Notes: generated by a model from the sequence alone, not told the origin. A stretch of DNA of 64,000 nt from Paenibacillus_D tarimensis_A (GCA_041281825.1 CP166298.1:4402001-4466000); one strand, 5' to 3'. Positions 18,830 to 27,227 are shown, counted from the stretch's first letter. A program made the numbers and translations.

Positions 18830-20194
18830 TTATTGCTTCAATTTATCCATTGCCTCTTGCGCTTGCTGCTTGAATTTCTCCACCGTTGCAGTTACGGAAG
18901 CATTCTGAAGGATGACTTCATCGATGACCGGATAGAACGGGAAGTCCGGATACGCTTCCTCCATTTCGAGCACACCGGTGCCGTTGATGTTGCTCAAGAA
19001 TACGTCGATGTCTTCCTGATGTTTATATCTTTGTTCCAGATAATCCTGCCCTACATAGTCTTCGAAAGGAGGAATCATTTCCATCTCTTCGAAGATGTGA
19101 TACAGGATTTCGGCATCCTTCACGCCTTTCGGAATGAAATAAGCGTGGCCGCCGCCATTGTTGTAAGTAAAATCTTTGGAGCCTCCAGGTCCGTTCGGAA
19201 TCGGAACGACGCCGAAATCGAACGGAATGTCTCCTACCTGCCATTCTGCGGCGATCCACATCGCAGACTTGCCGTCTTTAAAGGAATCCCACTCCGTCCA
19301 TTCCATTTTGTTGCCGCTCTTCAGATAAACAACATTCTCTACATTGTACAGTTTGTGAACAAATTCCAGCGCTTCGATCGTCTTCGGATCGGTCAAGCCT
19401 TGCTCGCCCGTGGAGTCGTTGGCAATTCTGGCGCCGTTGGCAGCGACCATATTTCTCGATACATGGGCTGCCCATCCGGACCATCCCCATACATCCGGCT
19501 TTCCGTCGCCGTTAGTGTCTCTTGTAGCGTCACGTGCAATCTCCAGCAGTTTATCCCATGTCAATTCGCCTCTGTTGTATAATTCATGCAAATCCGGCAA
19601 GCCGTACTGCTTGAAAATATCCCGGTTATAGTGCAAGCCGACCCCGCCCACGTCAATCGGCTTAAAGCCGTATTCGCCGCCGGCAACGGGAGCAATCTTT
19701 TCAACGTAGTTGTTTTCCGTGTTAATATCGGAAGAAGCGGAGGTGAATTCGTCAAGCGGCAGCAGCAGTCCGTTCAGGATGGCCGGAAGCGCCCACTTCA
19801 CTTCCATTCGGACAATATCCGCGAACGGCTCTCCGGCAAGCACGGAGGTCGTGAACGTATCGACGTATTCGCCCCAAGGGACGTTGACGAACTCGATCTT
19901 CATGTTGTATTTCTTCTCGAGCTCGGCAATTTTATCCAGCCGCGCTTTCTCGCTGGCCGTCTCGCCTTTAGGCGTCAAATCCCACCAAGCCGATAATTTG
20001 ATCGTACGCCCGCCAAGATCGATCGCTTCTTCTTTCGGTTCCTCCTCAGCCGTTTCGGGAGCCGGTTGGTTTGAACTTGGAGGGGTCGCCTCCTTATTGT
20101 TCGCAGGCGTATTCGAACCGCCGCTGCATGCCGCGAGCCCATAAACAAACAATAAACAAACCAGGATAATTGCAAACGGTTTCATTTTTTTCAT
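18830..20194 (-). CDS. Sugar ABC transporter solute-binding lipoprotein
   Basis: A 454-residue family-1 type extracellular binding protein. Lipobox LAAC places the lipid-modified Cys at about residue 23, followed by a Gly/Ser/Pro/Glu-rich linker (about 24-57) and the two-lobe binding domain (IKLSAWWDLTP onward). I start it at the ATG at 20194 (MKKMKPF), ten bases after AAGGGAGG; the frame is open further up but without a ribosome site. First gene of the operon, with a near-consensus promoter at 20351-20379. It should capture manno-oligosaccharides at the cell surface for one of the two permease pairs. Family is certain, cargo inferred. Confidence 0.93.
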   Translation of the reverse strand: MKKMKPFAIILVCLLFVYGLAACSGGSNTPANNKEATPPSSNQPAPETAEEEPKEEAIDLGGRTIKLSAWWDLTPKGETASEKARLDKIAELEKKYNMKIEFVNVPWGEYVDTFTTSVLAGEPFADIVRMEVKWALPAILNGLLLPLDEFTSASSDINTENNYVEKIAPVAGGEYGFKPIDVGGVGLHYNRDIFKQYGLPDLHELYNRGELTWDKLLEIARDATRDTNGDGKPDVWGWSGWAAHVSRNMVAANGARIANDSTGEQGLTDPKTIEALEFVHKLYNVENVVYLKSGNKMEWTEWDSFKDGKSAMWIAAEWQVGDIPFDFGVVPIPNGPGGSKDFTYNNGGGHAYFIPKGVKDAEILYHIFEEMEMIPPFEDYVGQDYLEQRYKHQEDIDVFLSNINGTGVLEMEEAYPDFPFYPVIDEVILQNASVTATVEKFKQQAQEAMDKLKQ

Positions 20195-20350
20195 TCTTTT
20201 TTGCCTCCCTTTCTTTTTCCTGCCGAAATTTAAAGTTAAATGGCAATAACCGGATAACAAACCCCCGATGAGCGGCAGACTTGCTCAGCTTGTTTTCATT
20301 CGCTAGGATCACCACCATATGTAATATGTGAAAGCGTAATCAATAACATT

Positions 20351-20379
20351 AGGATATCATTCTATAAAATTACAGTCAA
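20351..20379 (-). promoter_or_regulatory. Sigma-A-type promoter of the mannan operon
   Basis: On the minus strand TTGACT, a 17-bp spacer, then TATCCT. It lies about 155 bp upstream of the lipoprotein binding-protein start and reads into the whole leftward operon. Confidence 0.75.
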
Positions 20380-20394
20380 TAATTTTATTTTTTT

Positions 20395-20445
20395 GTTATG
20401 CATTTCGTTATGTTGTGTTATGTAAATAGTTACGAATAATTATGT
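20395..20445 (-). promoter_or_regulatory. Three GTTATG direct repeats upstream of the mannan promoter
   Basis: GTTATG (CATAAC on the transcribed strand) begins at 20395, 20407 and 20417, about one helical turn apart and 15-45 bp upstream of the -35 box; a related TAGTTACGAATAATTATG follows at 20427-20444. Similar GTTATG/CATAAC words appear upstream of the LacI gene (21808-21866). Phased repeats before a -35 suggest an activator site; the LacI protein or another regulator could bind. No protein can be assigned from sequence alone. Confidence 0.5.
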
Positions 20446-20605
20446 CGAATAACCGATGGCCCGCCGATTGCAATCCCTTTAAAATAAAAGCATTCCTACC
20501 TATGACAGCTCAAACCGTCTCGAATTCCCGCTGTAGCTGCCATACCTTTCTCCTTGTTTTTTTATCAATTTGTTATATAAAAAATAAACCTCTACTATAA
20601 AACGC

Positions 20606-20671
20606 ACAGGATCCGCTATCCCCCATAAACCTTGTCTAATCGAAGGGTTGATGGAAAATAACGGATCCTGT
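20606..20671 (-). terminator. Stem-loop after the LacI regulator gene
   Basis: Arms ACAGGATCCG (20606-20615) and CGGATCCTGT (20662-20671) are perfect inverted copies 46 bp apart, about 30 bp beyond the stop of the LacI gene. A short T-rich stretch follows on the minus strand. Could be a terminator or an operator pair; the rest of 20261-20702 shows only promoter sequence. Confidence 0.5.
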
Positions 20672-20702
20672 GTTCAGGAAATATACGATTTTGGCGCTTC
20701 AA

Positions 20703-21722
20703 TTATTTGGCTGTTGATTCTCGCATAATAATATCTGCGCAGATTAATGTTTTTTCAATATTTGAGTCGGGATTGGCGATCCGCCATAAGATGCGGTCGA
20801 CCGCTCGCATCCCGAGCAGTTCTTTATTTACGTTTACGGTCGTTAGGGCGATCTCGGAATCCGGATAGGTGTTGTCGAAGCCGGACACGGCACACTGCCC
20901 CGGAACGGAAATCCCCCTTGCCGAGAGCGCTTCAATCGTACTGATCGCCGTAAAATCATTGGCACAAACGAACACGTCCGGAATATCCTCTTCGGGCAGC
21001 GCGGTTATAGCCTCGGAGATTTCGACAAAGCTTTCAACTTCCGTCAGCCGCTTATTTTGCCGGGACGGGAGCTGATGCTCCTCGAGCACCGTACGGTAAG
21101 CAATCCAACGTTCCATGAAGCTTCGGGCAGCCTTAATATTGCCGACATACTGCAGCTTGCGGAAGCCTTTGGAAATCAGTCTCGTTATCAGCTCTCTCAT
21201 GCAGGTAAAGTTATCGGTAAAGATCGTATCGCAGTGAAAGGCGGGATCGTGATGATCCACCATTACAACGGGTATGCCCAGTCTTTTAATATCCAGCAAT
21301 ATTTGCGTCGATATATTGCCCAGCGTGACGATTCCTTTAATCGCTTTCGGATTGAGCATGCTGAATATATGATCGGAGGACGGCTCTGTGATTGTGATGA
21401 TGTCAAGTCCGATCTGATCCAATCTGCGCGAAACCCCCTCGAAGATCGGCCCCCAATAGACTGAACCTTTATTCTGATACCTGATGTTAGGGAACAAAAC
21501 GACGATCGTTCCGGCAATCTGCGGCACCTCCGGAACAGGACCTTCCGTCCTCCGGGTCTTCTGCGTCTTATTGTTGAAATAACCGAGCTGGCCGGCCGTC
21601 CGCAATATCATATCCCTTGTCTGCGCACTTACGCCGGATTTACCTGACAAAGCGCGGGAAACGGCAAATTTGGAAACGCCGGTCATATCGGCAATCTGCT
21701 GAATCGTTACTTTCTCTCTCAT
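20703..21722 (-). CDS. LacI-family transcriptional regulator of the mannan locus
   Basis: A 339-residue LacI regulator: helix-turn-helix (TIQQIADMTGVSKFAVSRAL, about 5-25), hinge, then a periplasmic-binding-type effector domain ending with VFVCANDFTAIS and CAVSGFDNT. ATG at 21722 is preceded by AGGAAG. It is transcribed in the same direction as, and directly upstream of, the mannan operon, so it is the likely local repressor, with a manno-oligosaccharide as inducer by inference. The same CATAAC words occur before both this gene and the operon, hinting at shared control. Confidence 0.9.
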   Translation of the reverse strand: MREKVTIQQIADMTGVSKFAVSRALSGKSGVSAQTRDMILRTAGQLGYFNNKTQKTRRTEGPVPEVPQIAGTIVVLFPNIRYQNKGSVYWGPIFEGVSRRLDQIGLDIITITEPSSDHIFSMLNPKAIKGIVTLGNISTQILLDIKRLGIPVVMVDHHDPAFHCDTIFTDNFTCMRELITRLISKGFRKLQYVGNIKAARSFMERWIAYRTVLEEHQLPSRQNKRLTEVESFVEISEAITALPEEDIPDVFVCANDFTAISTIEALSARGISVPGQCAVSGFDNTYPDSEIALTTVNVNKELLGMRAVDRILWRIANPDSNIEKTLICADIIMRESTAK

Positions 21723-21807
21723 CCTAATCAACTTCCTGTCATTGTTATTTGTATAGGGATGACCTTAATGCACCCAAGATGCCGCTATTTTCAACAATAC
21801 AAATGGA

Positions 21808-21866
21808 CATAACATACGAGTTAGTTATTATTATTATTGTTAGCAAATTGTTATGTTAATGTTATC
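21808..21866. promoter_or_regulatory. CATAAC/GTTATG words upstream of the LacI gene
   Basis: CATAAC at 21808, GTTATG at 21850 and GTTATC at 21861 resemble the phased repeats before the mannan promoter. The stretch between is very AT-rich (TTATTATTATTATTG). Candidate site for autoregulation; only word similarity supports it. Confidence 0.35.
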
Positions 21867-21960
21867 TTACAATAATTGAAGCCGTATGGGAACAAATAAA
21901 TCAGGATTTTTCCGTTTTGGTGCGAACGAAGCTTGCAAACCGAGGGCTGATTTTAGCAAA

Positions 21961-22003
21961 AAAGCAAAAAAATCGGAGCTGTCACTATCGATGACAGCCC
22001 CGA
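21961..22003 (-). terminator. Rho-independent terminator of the stress-protein gene
   Basis: On the minus strand CGGGGCTGTCA, loop, TGACAGCTCCG, then a run of seven T followed by a second T-run, 22 bp beyond the stop codon. Confidence 0.88.
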
Positions 22004-22024
22004 TTCGAGCCTTTTTACTTGCTG

Positions 22025-22570
22025 CTAATGGACGCTCACCGCGCCGCAGCTGCGGAAGACGGCTTCCGCCTGGTCCAGCCGGCTGATGCCGCTGCCTGAC
22101 TGATCAGCGCTCTCGCCGGTATCGGCTACGATGACGAGCGAGCCCGAATGAATGGCGGACCGGCATAACGCCGCTTCCCGTTCATCCAGTCCTAATGCCG
22201 TTATCGCCGAGCCGACGCCGTCATTGTCCCCGGTAAAGGCATCATTCGCGAGCAGCCCGCCGAACAATGCGCCTCCGGCCACATTGTTAGAAGGACCTGC
22301 CGTTGCTCCTGTATTCAGGCCGCCTCCCGTTATTGCCGCTCCCAGTGCAACATAAGGAATGAAAAACGGATGCTCCCGATTTTCCCTCGTTTCTGCCAAA
22401 TCATCCAGTTCATCCGCATGCACGTCGGATTCCGATTCGACTCTCCGTGAATGTTCCGCATTTTTCGCCAGTACCTTCAATTCATTTTTGTGAAAGCCCT
22501 CGTTTTCAAGCGTCCTGACAGCACGGATAATCTGCTCTTCGTTCGCGAATATGCCGATTTTTTTAGCCAC
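22025..22570 (-). CDS. General stress protein 17M-like (YflT-type) protein
   Basis: A 181-residue protein with the YflT-like N-terminal domain (about 1-75: KKIGIFANEEQIIRAVRTLENEGF... pattern), a Gly/Ala-rich middle (about 80-125) that could lie on or in a membrane, and a C-terminal part with SGSLVIVADTGE. Bacillus relatives belong to the SigB general stress regulon; the exact job is unknown. GTG at 22570 chosen because AGGAGGGTGA lies nine bases ahead; the frame extends upstream without such a site. A clear terminator follows. Stands alone, divergent from the CorA-like gene. Confidence 0.8.
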   Translation of the reverse strand: MAKKIGIFANEEQIIRAVRTLENEGFHKNELKVLAKNAEHSRRVESESDVHADELDDLAETRENREHPFFIPYVALGAAITGGGLNTGATAGPSNNVAGGALFGGLLANDAFTGDNDGVGSAITALGLDEREAALCRSAIHSGSLVIVADTGESADQSGSGISRLDQAEAVFRSCGAVSVH

Positions 22571-22735
22571 GCCCGTCACCCTCCTGGATTGTAACTGCCG
22601 TATTTCCGCAGTTTTGGAATAATTGTCTACCGCCAAGTATGCCCAACCGTTTTACAACTGATTCCACTTTGGAGTATGATGGTAGCATCATGAATGAGCG
22701 TATTTTCGATTCAATCGCCAGGGAGGATAATACCA

Positions 22736-23833
22736 ATGTTGCATCGGTCGCTTCGTTATAATGCAGGTTGGGAATGGCATCTCTTACTGCGCTCCGGCGA
22801 TAATAACCCTATACAAGAGCTCAAAAACTCGATCCCGGCTTGCGCCGGTTGGCTTGACAAATGCGAGGAGCGCGCACGTAATCATATCGCGGTCATAGAA
22901 CTGATTGACGGACAACCCGTATTGCACGGAACGTTAATGTTTCAAGTATCGGAAGAGGAAGGGGATATCCAGCCGTTCCACTATTGGATGACGCCGGAAA
23001 TGCTGGTAACGATCCACAGCGATATGAGATTGCCGGTCCGGCTGCAGCGTTCCCCTTGGGAAGAGATGTTGGCGAGATGCCTTAACGCCCCTGAAGCTTT
23101 TTCCGTTATACTCAGCTCCGTCCTTGAGTCGCTGCTTACCGGGCTGGACGCATTCGAAAGGAATCTGAGGAAGCTTGAACAGAAGATGCGAGCTCACGGG
23201 CGGAACGTTCCCGTCGAAGCGATTATCGACCTCCGTTATGATTTGCTTCATTGGAACCATCAGTTTGTATCGGTCAAGGAGATTGAAGGCGCGGCGAAGG
23301 AAGCGTTCAATCGCGAGATCTGCGGCAAGGAAGGTTACGAACGGTATAAACATAAGCTGCAGCGGATTGATACGATGCTTAGAGCTTATAATGAAGAGAT
23401 CGAGACGCTGACTTCTATGGATGAAATGCAGAGCGGATTTCACGGCAATGATCTATTAAAAACACTGACGATTATTATCGCCTTATTCACACCCGCGACG
23501 GTCGCAGGAATGCTGTGGGGTTTAAACTTCGAGAGGCTTCCCTGGCTCGAGGAGCCATGGGGGTTTGCTCTCCTGTGCGGTATCATCCTCTTATTCACAA
23601 TGATGGTATATGCCTGGCTATGGCGCAAAAGCTGGGTGAAGGTGTCATCCGCCGAAAAAAGCCGCAAACGGAAAACGGCTCAAGGCAGCCAGCGGAGCAG
23701 GCGCCGCCCGGCAGCTGCGGATGCGTCCGCATCCCTCTCTGTCGAACCAGTAACGTTAACACGCTCCAAGGCAAAGCGCCAAGCGGCTAAAGCCGACGTT
23801 GCCGGGAAATCTGACGATCGCGTTTCGCGATAA
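22736..23833 (+). CDS. CorA-family transporter-like protein with altered GMN motif
   Basis: A 365-residue protein with an N-terminal alpha/beta part, a long helical stalk (about 95-230) and two C-terminal membrane helices (about 252-274 and 287-309), as in CorA/MIT metal channels. The signature at the end of the first membrane helix, normally YGMNF, reads WGLNF, so the key Met is Leu. Beyond the second helix is an unusual basic tail of about 50 residues rich in Lys, Arg and Ser. ATG at 22736 follows GGGAGGA. It may move another divalent ion, work as an efflux-type ZntB relative, or not transport. Family is clear, ion is not. Confidence 0.85.
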   Translation: MLHRSLRYNAGWEWHLLLRSGDNNPIQELKNSIPACAGWLDKCEERARNHIAVIELIDGQPVLHGTLMFQVSEEEGDIQPFHYWMTPEMLVTIHSDMRLPVRLQRSPWEEMLARCLNAPEAFSVILSSVLESLLTGLDAFERNLRKLEQKMRAHGRNVPVEAIIDLRYDLLHWNHQFVSVKEIEGAAKEAFNREICGKEGYERYKHKLQRIDTMLRAYNEEIETLTSMDEMQSGFHGNDLLKTLTIIIALFTPATVAGMLWGLNFERLPWLEEPWGFALLCGIILLFTMMVYAWLWRKSWVKVSSAEKSRKRKTAQGSQRSRRRPAAADASASLSVEPVTLTRSKAKRQAAKADVAGKSDDRVSR

Positions 23834-23854
23834 TTTATTGATTTAGCTTGACCG

Positions 23855-23879
23855 ACCGCCCTAACGCAGGGCGGTTTTT
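23855..23879 (+). terminator. Rho-independent terminator of the CorA-like gene
   Basis: ACCGCCCT, loop AACGC, AGGGCGGT, then TTTT, 22 bp after the stop codon. Confidence 0.9.
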
Positions 23880-23921
23880 GATCGTTTAGCGTTTCATGCG
23901 CAACTCACCCTGCTCTTGTCA

Positions 23922-24391
23922 CACCATAGAAAAAGATTCTTTCTCAGCAGCCCGCTCGCCACCTCATTTTCACTCATTAGAGAACATTTCTTTCTCTGCA
24001 GTCCACTCGCTACCTCATTTTCACTCATTAGGGAACATTTCTTTCTCTGCAGCCCGCTCGCCACGTCATTTTCACTCATTAGGGAACATTTCTTTCTCTA
24101 CAGACCACTCGCTACCTCGTTTTCACTCATTAGGGAACATTTCTTTCTCTGCAGGCCGCTTGCTACCTCATTTTCACTCATTAGGGACATTACTTTCTCT
24201 GCAAACCACTCGCTACTCATTTTCACTCATTAGGGAACATTTCTTTCTCTACAGTCCACTCGCTACCTCGTTTTCACTCATTAGGGAACATTTCTTTCTC
24301 TGCAGCCCGCTCGCTACCTCATTTTCACTCATTAGGAAACATTTCTTTCTCTACAGATCACTCGCTATCTCGTTTTCACTCATTAGGGAAA
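23922..24391. repeat. 51-bp tandem minisatellite, about nine copies
   Basis: Units begin with CTCATTAGGGAACATTTCTT at 23973, 24024, 24075, 24126, 24177, 24226, 24277, 24328 and 24379; a degenerate unit precedes the first. The period is 51 bp except one unit of 49. Because 51 is divisible by three, frames stay open for long stretches on both strands and even run into the LacI gene. There is no ribosome site for such a reading, so I regard it as non-coding. Single-base differences between units show partial decay. Confidence 0.92.
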
Positions 24392-24406
24392 AATCTCATC
24401 TATTTC

Positions 24407-24483
24407 GGGAACGTTCCCAATATAATTATTGCAATATTAAGTATTTATTCTATACTAAAGCTAATAGGTTGCAAACGTTCCCG
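24407..24483 (+). promoter_or_regulatory. LacI promoter flanked by two operator palindromes
   Basis: Operator 1 is the perfect GGGAACGTTCCC (24407-24418); operator 2 is AAACGTTCCCG (24473-24483). Between them are TTGCAA (24429-24434), a 16-bp spacer and TATACT (24451-24456). A central CG palindrome is typical of LacI-family sites. Their placement before and after the promoter of the regulator gene suggests autorepression, perhaps by looping over about 65 bp. Confidence 0.75.
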
Positions 24484-24498
24484 AAAAGGAGTATAACA

Positions 24499-25506
24499 AT
24501 GCGAGTATCCATCAAAGATATTGCTATAAAATGCAGCTTATCGGTGAGCACGGTATCCAGAGCGTTAAACGGCGACTATGGCGTAAAAGACAGAACAAGA
24601 TCGAGAGTACTTGAGGCAGCCAGAGAGCTCGGGTATGTTCCCAATCTCGCTGCAAAAGAACTGGTAAGCCAAAAGAGCCGCCTCATCGGAATCGTACTGA
24701 ACGACAGTGAATTTGAAGCTCGTCCAGCCTTTTTCGAGCTTCTCCCCCATATCAACAAAACGTTGGCATTGTACAATTACCGGGCAATCATCTGCACGGT
24801 TAACGCTCACAGTTATTCAAAGGGTGAACTGCCCGACCTGCTGACCTTGCGCAATGTAAGCGGCTGCATTATCCTCAGCGCCTTCAGAGCCGGCCATCCG
24901 ATCTATGAAGATATCAAGCATATGAATCATCCCGCAGTAGTGTTTGAAAGCTCGGTCTTAACAAGAACCTGCTCTAACATTAATACGGACGAGATCATGG
25001 GTGCTTACATGGCCACTCGCTACTTGATCGAATGCGGGCATAGGCGGATCGGGTTCGTTAACGGATCCGAACATTTTGAAATCAGCAGAGAAAGGTTGGC
25101 CGGTTTTCGAAAAGCGATGGATGAATTTCGGCTGCCGGTCAGCGATACGCAAATTGTTTGGAGCGACTATACGGGCGGCGGCGGGAAAAACGGTGTGGAA
25201 CTGCTGCTGCAGCGTCACCCAGAAATAACAGCTGTGTTTTTCGCCAACGACTTGATGGCTATGGGGGCAATATCGTCATTGGCGGAGATTGGGGTGCTCA
25301 TTCCCGAACATCTCTCTGTTATCGGCTATGATGGACTTTTTATCTGTAAATACTACAATCCGCCTTTGGCAACCGTTGTCATTGACAATCCGGCCTTAGG
25401 GACAAAGGCTGCCGATATGCTAATTGAATTGATCAATGGGAGCCGCGGAAAAACGGTAAGAATCGTGCCGCAATTATTCAGAGGAAAAAGCGTGAAGCAA
25501 ATATAA
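24499..25506 (+). CDS. LacI-family transcriptional regulator
   Basis: A 335-residue regulator: helix-turn-helix VSIKDIAIKCSLSVSTVSRA (about 3-22), hinge, and a sugar-binding-type domain with VFFANDLMAMGA and VIGYDGLFICKYYNPPLATV. ATG at 24499 is preceded by AAAAGGAG; longer open reading through the upstream minisatellite is an artefact of the 51-bp period. Two candidate operators flank its own promoter. No sugar genes are adjacent; the next gene is an amidohydrolase lipoprotein, so its target may be elsewhere. Confidence 0.92.
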   Translation: MRVSIKDIAIKCSLSVSTVSRALNGDYGVKDRTRSRVLEAARELGYVPNLAAKELVSQKSRLIGIVLNDSEFEARPAFFELLPHINKTLALYNYRAIICTVNAHSYSKGELPDLLTLRNVSGCIILSAFRAGHPIYEDIKHMNHPAVVFESSVLTRTCSNINTDEIMGAYMATRYLIECGHRRIGFVNGSEHFEISRERLAGFRKAMDEFRLPVSDTQIVWSDYTGGGGKNGVELLLQRHPEITAVFFANDLMAMGAISSLAEIGVLIPEHLSVIGYDGLFICKYYNPPLATVVIDNPALGTKAADMLIELINGSRGKTVRIVPQLFRGKSVKQI

Positions 25507-25520
25507 CTATGCAAAAGAGA

Positions 25521-25616
25521 CTTTGAGCCCCGCTCAAAGATCCCTATGTAAGAGGAGAGACTTAAAACGGAGAGACTTTAAGCTCCACTCAAAGGTCCCT
25601 ATGTCATGCTCAAAGA
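25521..25616 (+). repeat. Triplicated CTCAAAGATCCCTATGT block with hairpin
   Basis: CTCAAAGatCCCTATGT occurs at about 25533, 25579 (with one change) and 25600. The first copy is part of the hairpin CTTTGAGCcccGCTCAAAG (25521-25539). The blocks fill the gap between the LacI gene and the amidohydrolase lipoprotein gene. Function unknown; local duplication is plain to see. Confidence 0.75.
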
Positions 25617-25639
25617 TCCCTATGTCAGGAGGAATGTAA

Positions 25640-26785
25640 ATGTCTCGAAATAATTGGCGAATTACACTATGTTCGTTAACCGTCGTTGTTTTCGCTTTGA
25701 CCGGTTGCCTGACATTTAAAACAAACGATGAAGCGCCCCGCAATTCACTATCCGAAAATAAAGCGACCGTTGAACCTATTCAGGAGTACACTCCGAAGGA
25801 TAGACTTGAATTCATTCAAACCATTCGTAAAAACAAGGACTCCGGCCAAGCATTATACGAGGTATACCGGGATCTGACGGTCATTGATATTCACAATCAC
25901 GATGCCTGGGATCCGAAAGCCGTAAATAAATGGGCGCAATATGGCATCGACAGGATTGTTCTTTTTGGAAATATTTCAGAGCCCCGCGCTCAAACCTCGG
26001 ATCAACTGGCTTGGGACCACTATCGTAAGGACCCGGCACATGTGTATCCCTCGTTCGCAGGGTTTCCGATTTATGAAGAAGAGGGAGTAGCCATCGTTCG
26101 GGATAAACTGGAGCAAGGCTATTTAAACATCGGAGAAATCGCCGCGGCTTCGACTTATTCTCCTGTTGTATCAGGCTTGAAATGGAAGGCGAAGCATCCG
26201 AACGACGGGTATTTCCCGCAAATTTATGAGCTTGCCGCGAACTACCGCGTGCCTATCCTGCTGCACATCGATCCGCCAAACGGATTACCGATCAAATATT
26301 TGAAGGAAGCACTGGAGCAAAACCCGGACACGATTTTCATTTTTGCGCATGCCAATGCTTTTAACACACCTGAAAATATAAAGCTTCTGCTGGAGAACCA
26401 TCCGAATTTATACATTGACTTTTTTGCAGGGTTTACCGCCTATAATAAGGACAGCGGCAATCAATTGCAGGACTTTGTACCGTTAATGGAGCAATATCCG
26501 GACCGGTTTATGGTATCGACCGATTCGGGATACGGTCTAACGGTAGAGCAGGCTGCGCTTGCGATTTATGAAACAATCGATTTGCTGTCCCCTGAAACCG
26601 CGCTGAAGGTGGCCTATCAAAACTATGAAAGATTTATCGAACTGCAGCCGCCGACAGATACCCAGATCGCGAAGATCGAGGAGTTGTCCGGTCAGCTTGG
26701 TATTAACGAAACGTATCGGTTGAACAAGCGGATGGCGAACGAGCTGATTTTCGAGTTGGAGCGGAACCTGAAGGAAGGGGAATAA
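25640..26785 (+). CDS. Amidohydrolase-family lipoprotein
   Basis: A 381-residue protein with a lipoprotein signal (LTGC, lipidated Cys 23) and an amidohydrolase_2-type TIM barrel. Metal ligands visible are IDIHNHD (His 85, His 87), LLHIDP, FAHANA and the Asp of STDSGYG. Family members hydrolyse or decarboxylate small molecules; location on the outer face of the membrane is unusual for this family. ATG at 25640 is preceded by AGGAGG. A bidirectional terminator follows. Substrate cannot be stated. Confidence 0.83.
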   Translation: MSRNNWRITLCSLTVVVFALTGCLTFKTNDEAPRNSLSENKATVEPIQEYTPKDRLEFIQTIRKNKDSGQALYEVYRDLTVIDIHNHDAWDPKAVNKWAQYGIDRIVLFGNISEPRAQTSDQLAWDHYRKDPAHVYPSFAGFPIYEEEGVAIVRDKLEQGYLNIGEIAAASTYSPVVSGLKWKAKHPNDGYFPQIYELAANYRVPILLHIDPPNGLPIKYLKEALEQNPDTIFIFAHANAFNTPENIKLLLENHPNLYIDFFAGFTAYNKDSGNQLQDFVPLMEQYPDRFMVSTDSGYGLTVEQAALAIYETIDLLSPETALKVAYQNYERFIELQPPTDTQIAKIEELSGQLGINETYRLNKRMANELIFELERNLKEGE

Positions 26786-26826
26786 GAAATCACCCTTGTA
26801 ATTTAATTTTTTTCTAATTCAAAGGG

Positions 26827-26862
26827 AAGCCGGTCAGGATGAGGTTCATCCTTACCGGCTTT
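26827..26862. terminator. Bidirectional stem-loop terminator
   Basis: AAGCCGGTcAGGATG and CATCCTtACCGGCTT pair around a short loop, between the stop of the rightward amidohydrolase gene and the stop of the leftward DsrE-like gene. It can serve both. Confidence 0.85.
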
Positions 26863-26879
26863 AGCCACCAGTATCCTAT

Positions 26880-27227
26880 TTATAGGATTATCGGAAAAAA
26901 ACCTTTTTGAATATAATGAGCAAATGGAATGTGCCCGCCTGACATTTCATTGCCTACGAGCGGGACGCCTGCGCTCTCTACTTTGTCGGTCACTTCGAAA
27001 AATCCCGAGCAAGCCTGGCACCCGCCTTTAATAATTCCCAATTTCGTGACATGTTTAAAGAGCGGTTGAAATGGATGATCGGCTTTGCTGAACTCGCCCG
27101 GCCACGCTGTCCCTAGTCCGTCAAACATAACTTCCACCTCGAAACCCGCTTCATGCAGTTCTTGCCCATATAATAACCCATGTACTGCCTTACCTACATC
27201 TTGCGGATTGGCTTGAATGATAATCAC
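26880..27227 (-). CDS. DsrE/DsrF-like family protein
   Basis: A 115-residue protein with the DsrE-like fold pattern: opening strand VIIIQANPQDVGKAVHGL, EVEVMFDGLGTAW, and a Cys pair in GGCQACSGFF. The family includes sulfur-relay subunits and many uncharacterised small proteins. The GTG start at 27227 overlaps the stop of the preceding gene (ATGTGA), with no good ribosome site of its own, so it depends on coupling. Last gene of the DJ-1 cluster. Activity unknown. Confidence 0.7.
   Translation of the reverse strand: MIIIQANPQDVGKAVHGLLYGQELHEAGFEVEVMFDGLGTAWPGEFSKADHPFQPLFKHVTKLGIIKGGCQACSGFFEVTDKVESAGVPLVGNEMSGGHIPFAHYIQKGFFPIIL

Noticed and set aside
23930..24391. Minisatellite as a CRISPR array
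   Set aside because: Units are contiguous 51-bp copies with no unique spacers between short repeats, and no cas genes are near.
23896..24498. Upstream extension of the second LacI gene through the minisatellite (a fused 536-codon frame)
   Set aside because: The frame is open only because the repeat period is 51 bp; a clear ribosome site and promoter place the true start at 24499.
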